Below, one piece after another: positions 25,511 to 33,808 of a stretch of 35,961 nt of DNA; position 1 is the stretch's first letter, and every line of letters begins with the position of its first letter. The stretch is from NCBI GenBank assembly GCA_946482165.1, contig CAMLQS010000011.1, positions 1 to 35,961 on the forward strand. The letters run 5' to 3'. This DNA comes from an uncultured Verrucomicrobiota bacterium (GTDB lineage Bacteria; Verrucomicrobiota; Verrucomicrobiae; Opitutales; Opitutaceae). The notes beneath the pieces are model-generated. The model did no database searches and had not been told where the DNA came from. It was given only the letters and a program-made list of their open reading frames with translations. The translations under genes and the position numbers were made by a program.

Positions 25511-28042
25511 ATGTCCACCCGTCTATCCCGACGCGGAGCCGTGCTCGCCTGCGCCCTTGGCCTCTTCGCGCCCGGAGCTTTCTCCCAAACCCTCAACCTC
25601 AGCAACGACATCCATCGCGTCGCGACCCTCGCTTCGACCACCGCGACCCTCACCGGCGTGTCCGAGCTCCATGTCACGGGCACCGGCGATCCGTTCTCCG
25701 GGAGTATCATAAACCTGAATACCCCCGACGCCTGGTTCTTCCTGGACAACATCGTCCCGTCGACGGTCTCGTCGAGCTTCCTGTCGCGGGTGCGCGTCAA
25801 CGGCGCGAACGCCGTCCTCGATTCCAACGTGCGCGTGGTGCAATACGGCCAGGGCGCCGTGGTCATCCCGCACGGACCGACCTTCGCCCCGCTCACGGTC
25901 TACGACGGCGCCAACTTCGGCGGCTCTTCGTCGCAGCTTTCCCAATACACCGCCTACAACGCCGCCGCGCTGGGCACCCTTTCCAACGCCATCAGCTCGA
26001 TGCGCCTCAAGCGCGGCTATGTCGCCACCGTCGCCGTCGAGGAGAACGGCACGGGCGTGAGCCGGAACTACGTCGCGCAGGACGGCGACATCGACATTCC
26101 CCTGCTGCCCTCGGGCCTGGACAACGCGATCAAGTTCGTGCGCGTGTTTCCCTGGCGCTGGACGACCAAAAAGGGCCTCGCCGGCGATCCCGGCAACCAG
26201 CTCGCCAACCAGTGGGACTACAACTGGAACATCAGCAAGAACTCCACCATCGACAAAGAATATGTCGCGATCCGCCAGACCCGCTGGTGGCCCGGCCTCG
26301 GGCAGGATTGGAAGGCCCGCGGCATCAACACGCTCCTCGGCTACAACGAGCCCGACTCGGCCGACCAATCCAACATCGCCTACGGCGACGCCGTCTGGTC
26401 CTGGCCCGATCTCCTCGGCACCGGCCTGCGCCTCGGTTCGCCCGCGCCCACCGACGGCGGTCTCGGCTGGCTCAACTCCTTCATGACCCAGGCCGCGGCG
26501 GAGAACAAACGCGTCGATTTCGTCGCCGTGCATTACTACCGCTGCTACGGCAACGCCGCCGATCCGACCGGCGCCGCGAACCAGTTCTACAACTTCCTCA
26601 AGGGCGTCTACGACACCCACCGGAAGCCGATCTGGATCACCGAGTGGAACAACGGCGCCAACTGGACCACCTGCGCCGACCCCACCGCCGCCCAGCAGCA
26701 GGCCACCGTCGCGGCCATGGTGAACATGCTCGACAACGCCTACTTCGTGGAACGCCACGCGGTCTACAACTGGGTCGAGGACGTTCGTCGCGTCTCATGG
26801 GACGACGGTTCGCTCACCGCCGCGGGCGTGAGCTTCCGCGACAAGGTCTCCCCGCTTGGCCATCGTCAGGAAATGCCCGACAACGGCGCCACCGGCACCG
26901 CGCTTTTTTCATTCGAGAACAACGCCCAGGACAGCTCCGGCAACGGCCATCACGGCATGCAGGTCGGCGCGCGGGCCTTCACCACCGGCAAAACCGGCAG
27001 CGCGATCAACCTCGATGGCGTGAACGACCACATTCAGGTCTCGCCCCGTCTCGCGAGCGGCACCGACTTCACCTTCGCGGCCTGGGTCTACTGGACCGGC
27101 GGCGGGAATTGGCAGCGTATCTTCGACTTCGGCGATGGCACCGACCGCTACATGTTCCTTACCCCGACGAACGGCAGCGGCATGCGTTTCGCGATCAAGA
27201 ACAACGGCTCCGAACAAGTCGTCTCCCACACCGCCGCGGTCCCGACCAACACCTGGGCGCACGTCGCGGTCACGATCTCCGGCAGCACCGCCAAGCTCTT
27301 TCTCAACGGCGCGGTCGTGGCGACCAATGCGTCCGTGACGATCGATCCGGTCGCTCTCGGCGCGAAGTATAATTATCTCGGCAAGAGCCAGTTCGCCGCA
27401 GATCCGCGCTTCGCGGGCCGTCTCGACGACGTGCGCATCCACAGCACCGCCCTCAGCGATGCCCAGATCGCCACCCTCGCGGGAGCGGGCGCCCTGCCCA
27501 GCCCATGGGCATCCCTGGACATAGGCGCGGTGGGCGCCGCCGGTTCGGCGGTCCACAATTCGGGCGTCTTCACCGTGGCGGGCTCCGGCGACAACATATT
27601 CAACACCGTCGACGAGTTCCGATACGCCTACATCTCCGCGAGCGGCGATTGCAGTATCACCGCTCGCGTAACCGGAGTCACCGCCTCCAATACTTGGGCC
27701 AAGGCCGGCGTGATGATCCGCGAGTCGCTTAACGCGAACTCCAGGCATGCCTTGGCGGCCATCACTCCGGGTTCGACCTCGCAGTTTATCCGTCGCACCA
27801 GCACGGGCGGCAGCTCCGCCACCACGGACGCGAGCGGAGTCGCCTCGCCTTATTGGCTGCGGGTGACACGCGTGGGCAGCACGTTCACCGCCTATCGCTC
27901 CACCAACGGCAGCACATGGACCACCATGGGAAGCGCGACCATTTCGATGGGGACCAACGTCTACATCGGCCTCGCCGCGACCGCCCGCACCGATGGCACG
28001 CTTTGCACGGCGACCATCGACAGCGTCACCGCCACGCCCTGA
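25511..28042 (+). CDS. secreted GH128-like beta-1,3-glucanase with crystallin-like and LamG modules
   Basis: An 843-residue protein from the ATG at 25511, with a signal peptide ending near GAFSQ. Residues about 127-215 resemble a beta/gamma-crystallin domain (PLTVYDGANFGGSSSQL, LSNAISSMRLKRGY). Residues about 205-445 form the GH128/Glyco_hydro_cc catalytic barrel, with general acid/base Glu in LGYNEPD (E280) and nucleophile Glu in WITEWNNG (E378). LamG follows at about 460-680 (ALFSFENNAQDSSGNGHHG). A C-terminal DUF1349-like beta-sandwich is at about 685-843 (WAKAGVMIRESLNANSRHAL). GH128 enzymes cut beta-1,3-glucan. The tandem GH16-like genes downstream support a beta-glucan role. A hairpin terminator follows. 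Confidence 0.9.
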   Translation: MSTRLSRRGAVLACALGLFAPGAFSQTLNLSNDIHRVATLASTTATLTGVSELHVTGTGDPFSGSIINLNTPDAWFFLDNIVPSTVSSSFLSRVRVNGANAVLDSNVRVVQYGQGAVVIPHGPTFAPLTVYDGANFGGSSSQLSQYTAYNAAALGTLSNAISSMRLKRGYVATVAVEENGTGVSRNYVAQDGDIDIPLLPSGLDNAIKFVRVFPWRWTTKKGLAGDPGNQLANQWDYNWNISKNSTIDKEYVAIRQTRWWPGLGQDWKARGINTLLGYNEPDSADQSNIAYGDAVWSWPDLLGTGLRLGSPAPTDGGLGWLNSFMTQAAAENKRVDFVAVHYYRCYGNAADPTGAANQFYNFLKGVYDTHRKPIWITEWNNGANWTTCADPTAAQQQATVAAMVNMLDNAYFVERHAVYNWVEDVRRVSWDDGSLTAAGVSFRDKVSPLGHRQEMPDNGATGTALFSFENNAQDSSGNGHHGMQVGARAFTTGKTGSAINLDGVNDHIQVSPRLASGTDFTFAAWVYWTGGGNWQRIFDFGDGTDRYMFLTPTNGSGMRFAIKNNGSEQVVSHTAAVPTNTWAHVAVTISGSTAKLFLNGAVVATNASVTIDPVALGAKYNYLGKSQFAADPRFAGRLDDVRIHSTALSDAQIATLAGAGALPSPWASLDIGAVGAAGSAVHNSGVFTVAGSGDNIFNTVDEFRYAYISASGDCSITARVTGVTASNTWAKAGVMIRESLNANSRHALAAITPGSTSQFIRRTSTGGSSATTDASGVASPYWLRVTRVGSTFTAYRSTNGSTWTTMGSATISMGTNVYIGLAATARTDGTLCTATIDSVTATP

Positions 28043-28056
28043 GCACGCACGGTTTC

Positions 28057-28083
28057 AATCGGGCGTCTGCGGACGCCCGATTT
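28057..28083 (+). terminator. hairpin terminator after GH128 gene
   Basis: AATCGGGCGTC, loop TGCG, GACGCCCGATT is a perfect 11-bp stem that runs into TTT. It lies 15 bases after the stop codon. The T-run is short, but the stem is strong. Confidence 0.7.
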
Positions 28084-28360
28084 ACGGCCCATGGCGGCGC
28101 GGGAGTTTTGAGGCCGCGCCGCCCAAGAGAGACCTCGCCGTTATTTGACCGCGCTCTGGCGCGACATCGGCAAAAACAGGGGGGGCCTCAGTCCTATTAT
28201 ACGCCAAACTACGTCCGATATTGCCGGTATGCTCCTTGGCCGGCATGAACGCGCGCGATGTCGCCGCAAACCCCTTGGCGCCATCTGGTCGGCCCCGGTC
28301 GTCCCCGCCTCTTCCGAGGCTCGCCAATACCCCAACCCCCTGGCGGAAAACAAACCCCAC
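28084..28360. other. gap before first GH16-like gene, with strong hairpin
   Basis: A perfect 10-bp stem (GGCGGCGCGG at 28093-28102, CCGCGCCGCC at 28114-28123) brackets an 11-base loop. TTGACC (28145) and TATTAT (28195) are the only promoter-like words, and their spacing is wrong for a pair. A 7-G run is at 28179-28185. An open frame runs through the region from 28145, but it does not resemble protein before the signal peptide at 28361. Confidence 0.4.
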
Positions 28361-28996
28361 ATGCATAAGATCATCAAACCCCTGCTGGGCGCCCTCGCTT
28401 TCGGGCTGCTCGGAATCCTCAGCGCCCAAGCCGCTTGGAACATCGGCTATCCTTGGGGCCGCACCCACAACGGCTCCGTTTACATGACCCATGGCGGCGA
28501 CGTCATGAATGCCACGCAGCCGGGCAGCAACGGCTACAAATACAACTCGGGTGGCTCCTATAGCACCGTGTTGACCAAAGTCTGGGGCGGCGATCCCACC
28601 ATGGGCGCGCAAGCCACCTGCACCCACCACAATCCTGTGCGCGGCGTATGGCCGGCTTTCTGGATGACGACGGAAGGTGCCTGGACCGGAGAAGTCGACA
28701 TCGCCGAATGGAAAGGCAACGGCAACTGCTGGCAGAACACCTACGACGGCGGTTGGGAAACCATCATCACCGCCAACACCAACGCGGTGTTCAAGGCGCA
28801 CTGCTGGATCATCGGCACGAGCAACGACGTCCGCGTGTCGGTGATGATCAACAACGTCGAGCGGGCCAAGCACACCGGAACGAACTTCCGGAACAAAAAC
28901 TTCTGGATCATCCGCAATCTCCAGATGGAGGGCTCCTCCGGTTCGCCCGGCCCCGCCAGCGCCAAATACACCTGCAAGACCATCAGCCAGTGGTAG
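28361..28996 (+). CDS. compact secreted GH16-like protein, copy 1
   Basis: A 211-residue protein from the ATG at 28361 (MHKIIKPLLGALAFGLLG), with a signal peptide ending at SAQA-AWNIG. The GH16 landmarks are GVWPAFWMTTEGAW followed directly by GEVDIAEWKGNG, which holds the E-x-D-x-x-E catalytic motif. The last strand is NFWIIRNLQMEGSSGSPGP, ending in SQW. At about 190 mature residues it is much smaller than usual GH16 enzymes (about 250). It probably binds or cuts a beta-glucan outside the cell. The second copy at 29265 is very similar, including the sequence around its start. Activity is inferred from the motif only. Confidence 0.8.
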   Translation: MHKIIKPLLGALAFGLLGILSAQAAWNIGYPWGRTHNGSVYMTHGGDVMNATQPGSNGYKYNSGGSYSTVLTKVWGGDPTMGAQATCTHHNPVRGVWPAFWMTTEGAWTGEVDIAEWKGNGNCWQNTYDGGWETIITANTNAVFKAHCWIIGTSNDVRVSVMINNVERAKHTGTNFRNKNFWIIRNLQMEGSSGSPGPASAKYTCKTISQW

Positions 28997-29043
28997 GCGC
29001 TTCGGCGCCGCTCTGAGCTGATTCAGGTCCGGGCAAGATCCGC

Positions 29044-29072
29044 GCGGCCGCCCGTGAGCGGGCGGCCGCTTT
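29044..29072 (+). terminator. hairpin terminator between the two GH16-like genes
   Basis: GCGGCCGCCCG, loop TGAG, CGGGCGGCCGC is a perfect 11-bp stem followed by TTT. It lies 47 bases after the first copy, so the two copies may be separate transcripts. Confidence 0.7.
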
Positions 29073-29264
29073 CCTCCCGAACTTTTCGTCCCGCCCCGGC
29101 GGGCGCCCGCCGAGAAAGGCGGGCCGCGCGCTCCATTTTTTCCATCCGCGACCGTGTATCCGAACGGTTGTTACGGACTCGTCAGCCCCTTTGACCGGAT
29201 CGCCGCCCCTCCGCCTCGGCCGGACCGGTCATACCCCAAACTCATGGCGGAGAAAAACACACAC

Positions 29265-29912
29265 ATGCAAAAACACACCAAAACCCTGCTGGGCGCCCTC
29301 GTTTTCGGGCTGCTCGGTCTCGCTCAAGCCCAAGCCGCGTGGAACATCGGCTATCCCTGGGGCCGCACCCACAGCGGCGCCGGCAACGCCTACATGACCC
29401 ATGGCGGCGACGTCATGACCGCCACCCAGCCCGGCACCGCCGGCAAGAAATACAACTCCGGCGGCTCCTACAGCACCGTGATGACGAAGGTTTGGGGAGG
29501 CGATCTCACGATGGGCGCCCAGGCATCCTGCAATCATCACAATCCGGTTCGCGGCGTCTGGCCCGCCTTCTGGATGACGACCGAGGGCGCTTGGACCGGC
29601 GAGATCGACATCGCCGAATGGAAGGGCAACGGCAATGTTTGGCAAAACACCTACGACGGCGGCTGGGAGGAGCTCCCGAGGAATCTTTGGCAAACCAACG
29701 CCGCCTTCAAAGCCCACTGCTGGATCATCGGCACCACCAACAACGTTCAGGTTTCCCTGCTCGTGAACAACGTCGAGCGCGGAAGGCACACCGGCACGAA
29801 TTTCCGTAACAAGAACTTCTGGATCATCCGGAATCTGCAGATGGAAGGCTCCTCCGGCTCCCCCGGCCCGACCTCGGCCTCCTACACCTGCAAGACCATC
29901 TCGCAGTGGTAA
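29265..29912 (+). CDS. compact secreted GH16-like protein, copy 2
   Basis: A 215-residue paralogue of the gene at 28361. It starts at the ATG at 29265 (MQKHTKTLLGALVFGLLG), in the same position as copy 1; an ATG at 29244 is also in frame. GGAG lies 12 bases before the chosen start, one of very few Shine-Dalgarno-like sites in this window. The signal peptide ends at AQAQA-AWNIG. The catalytic motif is GEIDIAEWKGNG. It differs from copy 1 mainly after TYDGGW (EELPRNLWQTNAAFKAHC against ETIITANTNAVFKAHC) and by a 2-residue insertion near residue 50. The C-terminal 30 residues are almost identical, which points to a recent tandem duplication. Confidence 0.8.
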   Translation: MQKHTKTLLGALVFGLLGLAQAQAAWNIGYPWGRTHSGAGNAYMTHGGDVMTATQPGTAGKKYNSGGSYSTVMTKVWGGDLTMGAQASCNHHNPVRGVWPAFWMTTEGAWTGEIDIAEWKGNGNVWQNTYDGGWEELPRNLWQTNAAFKAHCWIIGTTNNVQVSLLVNNVERGRHTGTNFRNKNFWIIRNLQMEGSSGSPGPTSASYTCKTISQW

Positions 29913-29945
29913 ACGAGTCGTCGGCCGTCCCGCCCGTTCGTGAGT

Positions 29946-29961
29946 GCGCCGTTCGCGGCGC
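29946..29961 (+). other. UUCG-tetraloop hairpin after GH16-like copy 2
   Basis: GCGCCG, loop TTCG, CGGCGC is a perfect 6-bp stem with the extra-stable UUCG loop. It is nested between larger complementary blocks (CCGCCC upstream, GGGCGG and GACGGCC downstream). There is no T-run. It probably ends or stabilises the GH16-like mRNA. Confidence 0.5.
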
Positions 29962-30139
29962 CCCCGCCGGGCGGGCGCGCGCCGACGGCCCGCGACGCCA
30001 GTCATCGTCATCGCTCCGTGTATCCGCGCCGCAAGGACGCTGATGCCCGGACTCGCGGTCGCCCGGACTCTACCCCGCCGGGCGACCGCCTTCCCTTTCC
30101 TGTTTCTTCCGTTCCGCCGCCGCCGCCGGCCATTCCCCG

Positions 30140-30157
30140 GCCGCCGAAAACGGCGGC
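30140..30157 (+). other. GCCGCCG-AAAA-CGGCGGC hairpin in the parvulin gene leader
   Basis: A perfect 7-bp stem with an AAAA loop ends 30 bases before the ATG at 30188 and is followed by TCCTTGTTTC. It could be a leader structure or a weak terminator of upstream reading. Confidence 0.4.
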
Positions 30158-30187
30158 TCCTTGTTTCTCCCCTTACCCTGTTCCGCC

Positions 30188-31408
30188 ATGTCCCGTTTGT
30201 TTCCCCGCCTCGTCCCGGCGCTCGTCGCGTTCGCCGGCCTCTCCGCCCTTCACGCCGAGCCCGCCGCGCCCGCCGCAGGCGGTTCCGCGCCCGCGGCGGC
30301 GGCAGCCGCCACCGCGCCCGACCTCGACCGGGTCGTCGTGACGGTCGACGGCGTTCCGATCACCGAACGGGAGGTCATCGCCGAGGCGGACGAGCGGGTG
30401 AACATCTACGCCGCCGAGAGCCTGCGGAAGGGCCTCCTATACGACGAAACCTCGCGACCGGCTACCCGCGAGTTTTACCGGGACGAGGTGCTGAACGCTT
30501 TGGTGTCGCGCCAGCTGATCGCCAAACGCCTGGAGGCCGACGGCATCACGATCACCGAGGCCGATGTGGACGCCGCGTTCGAGGAAAAGCTCCGCGACCG
30601 CGGCCAGACCCGGGCCGAGGCCGAGGCGGAAATCGCCGAGCAGGGCAAGAGCATGGCCGGCGTTCGAGCACGCATCCGCTGGAACAACCTCGCGGTGCGC
30701 CGGCTCTACGAACGCCACGCGGCCGAGCGCCGTCGCTTCACCGAGCAGGAGGCGAAAATGGTCTATCTGGCCGATCCGGATGAGTTCCGCCAGGAGCACG
30801 AGCGTCGTGTCAGCCGTATCCTATTCGTGGCTACGTCCGAGCATGATGCCGGGCGCCACGCCGAGGCCCGCGCCCGCGCCGAGAAGGCGCTTGATCGCGT
30901 CCGCGCGGGCGAGGATTTCGCCGCCGTCGCCCGCGAGCTGAGCGAGGACCTCCTTACCCGGCCCCGTGGTGGCGATCGCGGCTGGTCGCCTCGCGGCCAT
31001 GTGACCGCCCCGGGCAACGATCCCTTCGGCGACGCGGCTTTCGCCTTGGGAAAAACCGGCGACATGACCGGCATCGTCCAGACACTCGACGGATACGAGA
31101 TCATCCTGCTGACGGGTGTGCGCGAGGAGCGCCAGAAGCCGTTTGAAGAGGTCAAAAAGGAGATCATCGCAAAACGGGAATACCTCTACGTCGGCGAGTT
31201 CTGGGATCGTTTTGTCGGCGCGATGAAGAAGAATGCCGACGTGCGATGGAGCGCGTTCGAGATCGCCCGTCGGGAGGAGAACGCGCGCCGCGAACGCGAG
31301 TTTCTCGCCAGCTCCGCGGCCGTGACGCCCCCCGAGGCGACGACCGAGGCCCGGGCGCAGGCCGCGGCGGCGCCCGCCGATTTTGTGCGGCTTCGCCCCG
31401 CGAACTGA
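30188..31408 (+). CDS. periplasmic SurA-like peptidyl-prolyl isomerase/chaperone
   Basis: A 406-residue protein from the ATG at 30188 (MSRLFPRLVPALVAFAGL). The signal peptide probably ends at HAEP, followed by an Ala/Pro linker. The N-terminal SurA-N-like chaperone region is at about 45-190 (VVVTVDGVPITEREVIAEAD, LNALVSRQLIAKRLEADGI). A single parvulin (PpiC) domain follows at about 205-320 (RRVSRILFVATSE, FAAVARELSEDLLTRPRGGD, then GWSPRGHV, FALGKTGDMTGIVQTLDGYE). It probably helps outer-membrane or secreted proteins fold. An in-frame ATG at 30161 is less likely. It forms a head-to-tail pair with the next gene, 117 bp away. Confidence 0.88.
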   Translation: MSRLFPRLVPALVAFAGLSALHAEPAAPAAGGSAPAAAAAATAPDLDRVVVTVDGVPITEREVIAEADERVNIYAAESLRKGLLYDETSRPATREFYRDEVLNALVSRQLIAKRLEADGITITEADVDAAFEEKLRDRGQTRAEAEAEIAEQGKSMAGVRARIRWNNLAVRRLYERHAAERRRFTEQEAKMVYLADPDEFRQEHERRVSRILFVATSEHDAGRHAEARARAEKALDRVRAGEDFAAVARELSEDLLTRPRGGDRGWSPRGHVTAPGNDPFGDAAFALGKTGDMTGIVQTLDGYEIILLTGVREERQKPFEEVKKEIIAKREYLYVGEFWDRFVGAMKKNADVRWSAFEIARREENARREREFLASSAAVTPPEATTEARAQAAAAPADFVRLRPAN

Positions 31409-31525
31409 TGCGCACTACGTCGGCTGGTTGCTTCATTGGCAGGGCGCGCCGCGAATCGCGAACGTAGCCGACTTCCTCAACGCGGCGGTCCCGGCGGTCC
31501 CGCCCTACCTTGAACCTCTGGATTT

Positions 31526-32761
31526 ATGAATTCTCCCGTCCGTTCCCCTCTCCTGAGTCGCCTCGTTCCTGCGGTGGGTTTGATCCTCGCCGGATTTTTC
31601 GTCGGACGCTTGTCGACGTCCTCGCCGAGCGCTACGTCTTCGGCGACGCCGAGCCTGCATGGGGCGGCGTCGAGCGCGGGCATCGTCGAACGCGACGGCT
31701 CCCAATCGCGCGACTCCTCCTCTGCGGCGGAATCCACGGAATCTAGGACCGTCGGCGATCCGCGGGCACGATGGGCCGAGCTGCTCGGCCAGCCGGCAAG
31801 CGCGGCGCGGGAGCTTGCCATGGCCGATTGTTTGCGGCGGCTCGCGGCCACGGATCCGCAAGGCGCGCTGGCATTGGCCCGGCAGGAACCGAATTTTCGC
31901 GTCCGGCAGGCCTTCGTCGTCGCTTCGCTTCAGGGCTGGGCCGGGCGCGATCCCGCCGCCTCGCTCGCCTGGGCCGGGGAGAATCTGTTCGAGAACAATC
32001 GCCGCGAGGCGGTCGAGGCCGTGATCGAGGCCGGCCTTGCGCTCCCGGAGGAGACCACGGCGGCCGTTCGCGCCTTGTGCGAAAACACGGACGAGGCGAC
32101 CGCCTCGGACTACGGGCGCATGTTGATCGCGGCGCTGGCGCGGCGGGCGGACTTCGACGGCGCCCTCCGCTTCGCGTCCGGCGCACCCGTCGAGGGACGC
32201 GACTATCTTGTCGGCGCGGCCATGTATTCGTGGTCGCAATACCGGCCGGAGGAGGCCGCCGGCGCGGTGGCGACGATCACCGATCCGGCGACGCGCAACG
32301 AAGCGTTGCACGGCCTTATCCTCGGATGGGGCTCCAATGATCCGACCTCGCTCTTGAAATACGCGTCATCCCTGCCGGCGGGGCCGGTCCGTGCGCAGGC
32401 GTTCAACGAGGCCCTGCAGAACTGGGTGGCGAACGATCCCGTCGCCGCCTCCGCCTGGCTGGACAAGAACGAATCCTCCCTCGAGTTCGACAGTGGCGCG
32501 GCGAAGCTGGCGACCAGCCCCTTTCTCGTCGCGAACGAGGTCGAGACCGCGCTGGGCTGGGCGAACAGCGTGAAAGACCCGGAGCAGCGCTCCATCGCGT
32601 TGATCGACGTCGTGCAACAGTGGGCGCAGCGCGATCCCGCCGCCGCCCGCGCCTACGCCGACAAGCTCACCGGCCTGGAGCCCGCCTACCGGGAGCAGTT
32701 GATGAAAAGCCTGGCGGCGACCGGCGGCACCGCCGCGCCGCCGCCGCGTTCCGAGCCATAG
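31526..32761 (+). CDS. membrane-anchored W-x-x-x-DP repeat protein
   Basis: A 411-residue protein with a short basic N-terminus and a membrane helix (about 12-28, LVPAVGLILAGFFVGRL), then a Ser/Thr-rich linker to about residue 75. The remainder is helical repeat. It contains GWAGRDPAASLAWAGEN, GWGSNDPTSLLKYASSL, NWVANDPVAASAWLDKN and QWAQRDPAAARAYADKL, giving a consensus W-x-x-x-DP-x-A-x-x-W/Y-A every ~30-100 residues. This looks like a TPR/HEAT-like solenoid for protein contacts. I know no named family function for it. It probably faces the periplasm. Confidence 0.75.
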   Translation: MNSPVRSPLLSRLVPAVGLILAGFFVGRLSTSSPSATSSATPSLHGAASSAGIVERDGSQSRDSSSAAESTESRTVGDPRARWAELLGQPASAARELAMADCLRRLAATDPQGALALARQEPNFRVRQAFVVASLQGWAGRDPAASLAWAGENLFENNRREAVEAVIEAGLALPEETTAAVRALCENTDEATASDYGRMLIAALARRADFDGALRFASGAPVEGRDYLVGAAMYSWSQYRPEEAAGAVATITDPATRNEALHGLILGWGSNDPTSLLKYASSLPAGPVRAQAFNEALQNWVANDPVAASAWLDKNESSLEFDSGAAKLATSPFLVANEVETALGWANSVKDPEQRSIALIDVVQQWAQRDPAAARAYADKLTGLEPAYREQLMKSLAATGGTAAPPPRSEP

Positions 32762-32823
32762 GCGGGGATCGGCGGTTTGGGGAAAACGTTCCGTCGCGGC
32801 GGCGCGTGTCGACCGGCCTCCCG

Positions 32824-33201
32824 CTAATCGGCGGATCCTCTCACTTCGGCGCGGACGGCGGCGGCGATGCGCGCGGCGGCGGCGGTGTCGTCATCGGAGG
32901 GCGCAGGAGCGGCCGCGGTGTCCTCGGACTCGATTTCGCGGGTGAGGTCGTTGAGCAGGGAGAACTGCGTGGCGAAGCGCGCGCAGATGCCGCAAAGCGC
33001 TCCGTGGAAACGGTGGCGCAGGGCTTCGGACGCGTTGAGCGGACGGTCGAAACGCGTGACCGTCAGACGGGCAAACTCGCGGCAGCTCAGGCCCATCAAG
33101 TCGGTCAGCGGCGCCTCCAGGCTCTGGATGACGCGGTAGGCGCGAGGTGGCGCGGGACGGGGATCGCGTTCTCCTTCGGGCGGCGTGGGCGAGGCGCTCA
33201 T
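32824..33201 (-). CDS. small anti-sigma-like protein
   Basis: A 125-residue soluble protein whose start overlaps the sigma factor stop (ATGA). The core reads LSCREFARLTVTRFDRPLNA, then RHRFHGALCGICARF, a C...H-x3-C-x2-C arrangement like zinc-binding anti-sigma (zf-HC2/ZAS) domains. There is no membrane helix. The C-terminal third is acidic and Ala-rich. By position and Cys/His pattern it probably regulates the adjoining ECF sigma factor, perhaps in response to metal or thiol stress. That role is an inference. Confidence 0.72.
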   Translation of the reverse strand: MSASPTPPEGERDPRPAPPRAYRVIQSLEAPLTDLMGLSCREFARLTVTRFDRPLNASEALRHRFHGALCGICARFATQFSLLNDLTREIESEDTAAAPAPSDDDTAAAARIAAAVRAEVRGSAD

Positions 33202-33800
33202 GGCGACGAGGCGAGGCGTTGTTGCAGGCAGTCGCGCAGACGGAGGCGGGCGCGGGTGAGGAGCACGGGCGCGCTGGCGGCGGAGACGCCGGCAAGGCTG
33301 GCGGCTTCGCGGGTGTCGAGTTGGTCGAGCTCGCGCAAAGAAAAGAGACGGCGGAGCGTGGTGGGCAGGCCGTCGAGGCAGAGACGGAGCAGCGCGCGCA
33401 ATTCCGAGCGGAGCGCGGACTGTCGCGGGGAGTCGGCGAGCGGCGCCATGGCGAAGGTGGGGTCGACGCGCCAGGAACCTTGCGGCGTGAAACAGGCCTC
33501 GAGCGGATCGTAACCGTCGTCGTCCTCGGCCGGGGCGCGCGCGGCGGGATCGGGGCGGTCGGGGCGGCGGCGGCGGGCGCGGAGGCGATCAAGGAGCTTG
33601 TGGCGGAGGATGCCGACGAGCCAGGTGCGGACCGCGGAGCGGCCGGCGAAGTTCTCCCGCTGCGCCCAGGCGGCCAGGAGGCAGTCCTGCACCGCCTCCT
33701 CGGCTTCGTGGTGGTCGTGAAGACGGGCGCGGGCGTAGGCAAGGAGCACGGGCGTCTCGGCGAGGAGCGTTTCGAGCAGAAGCGGGGGACCGTCCGACAT
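33198..33800 (-). CDS. ECF sigma factor of the MNIO/DoxX operon
   Basis: A 200-residue protein from the ATG at 33800 (MSDGPPLLLETLLAETPVLL). The sigma-2 region includes HDHHEAEEAVQDCLLAAWAQ, then VRTWLVGILRHKLLDRLRAR. The linker contains LEACFTPQGSWRVDP, a W-containing motif seen in ECF factors that travel with DUF692/DoxX genes. The sigma-4 region includes LDGLPTTLRRLFSLRELDQL and SAASAPVLLTRARLRLRDCL. It lies 8 bases after doxX and overlaps the anti-sigma gene, so it is translated with both. It probably turns on this operon. Confidence 0.9.
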   Translation of the reverse strand: MSDGPPLLLETLLAETPVLLAYARARLHDHHEAEEAVQDCLLAAWAQRENFAGRSAVRTWLVGILRHKLLDRLRARRRRPDRPDPAARAPAEDDDGYDPLEACFTPQGSWRVDPTFAMAPLADSPRQSALRSELRALLRLCLDGLPTTLRRLFSLRELDQLDTREAASLAGVSAASAPVLLTRARLRLRDCLQQRLASSP

Positions 33801-33808
33801 GGCGGAAA

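Noticed and set aside
28145..28200. TTGACC and TATTAT as a sigma-70 promoter
   Set aside because: The two words are ~44 bases apart, far from the 16-18-base spacing needed.
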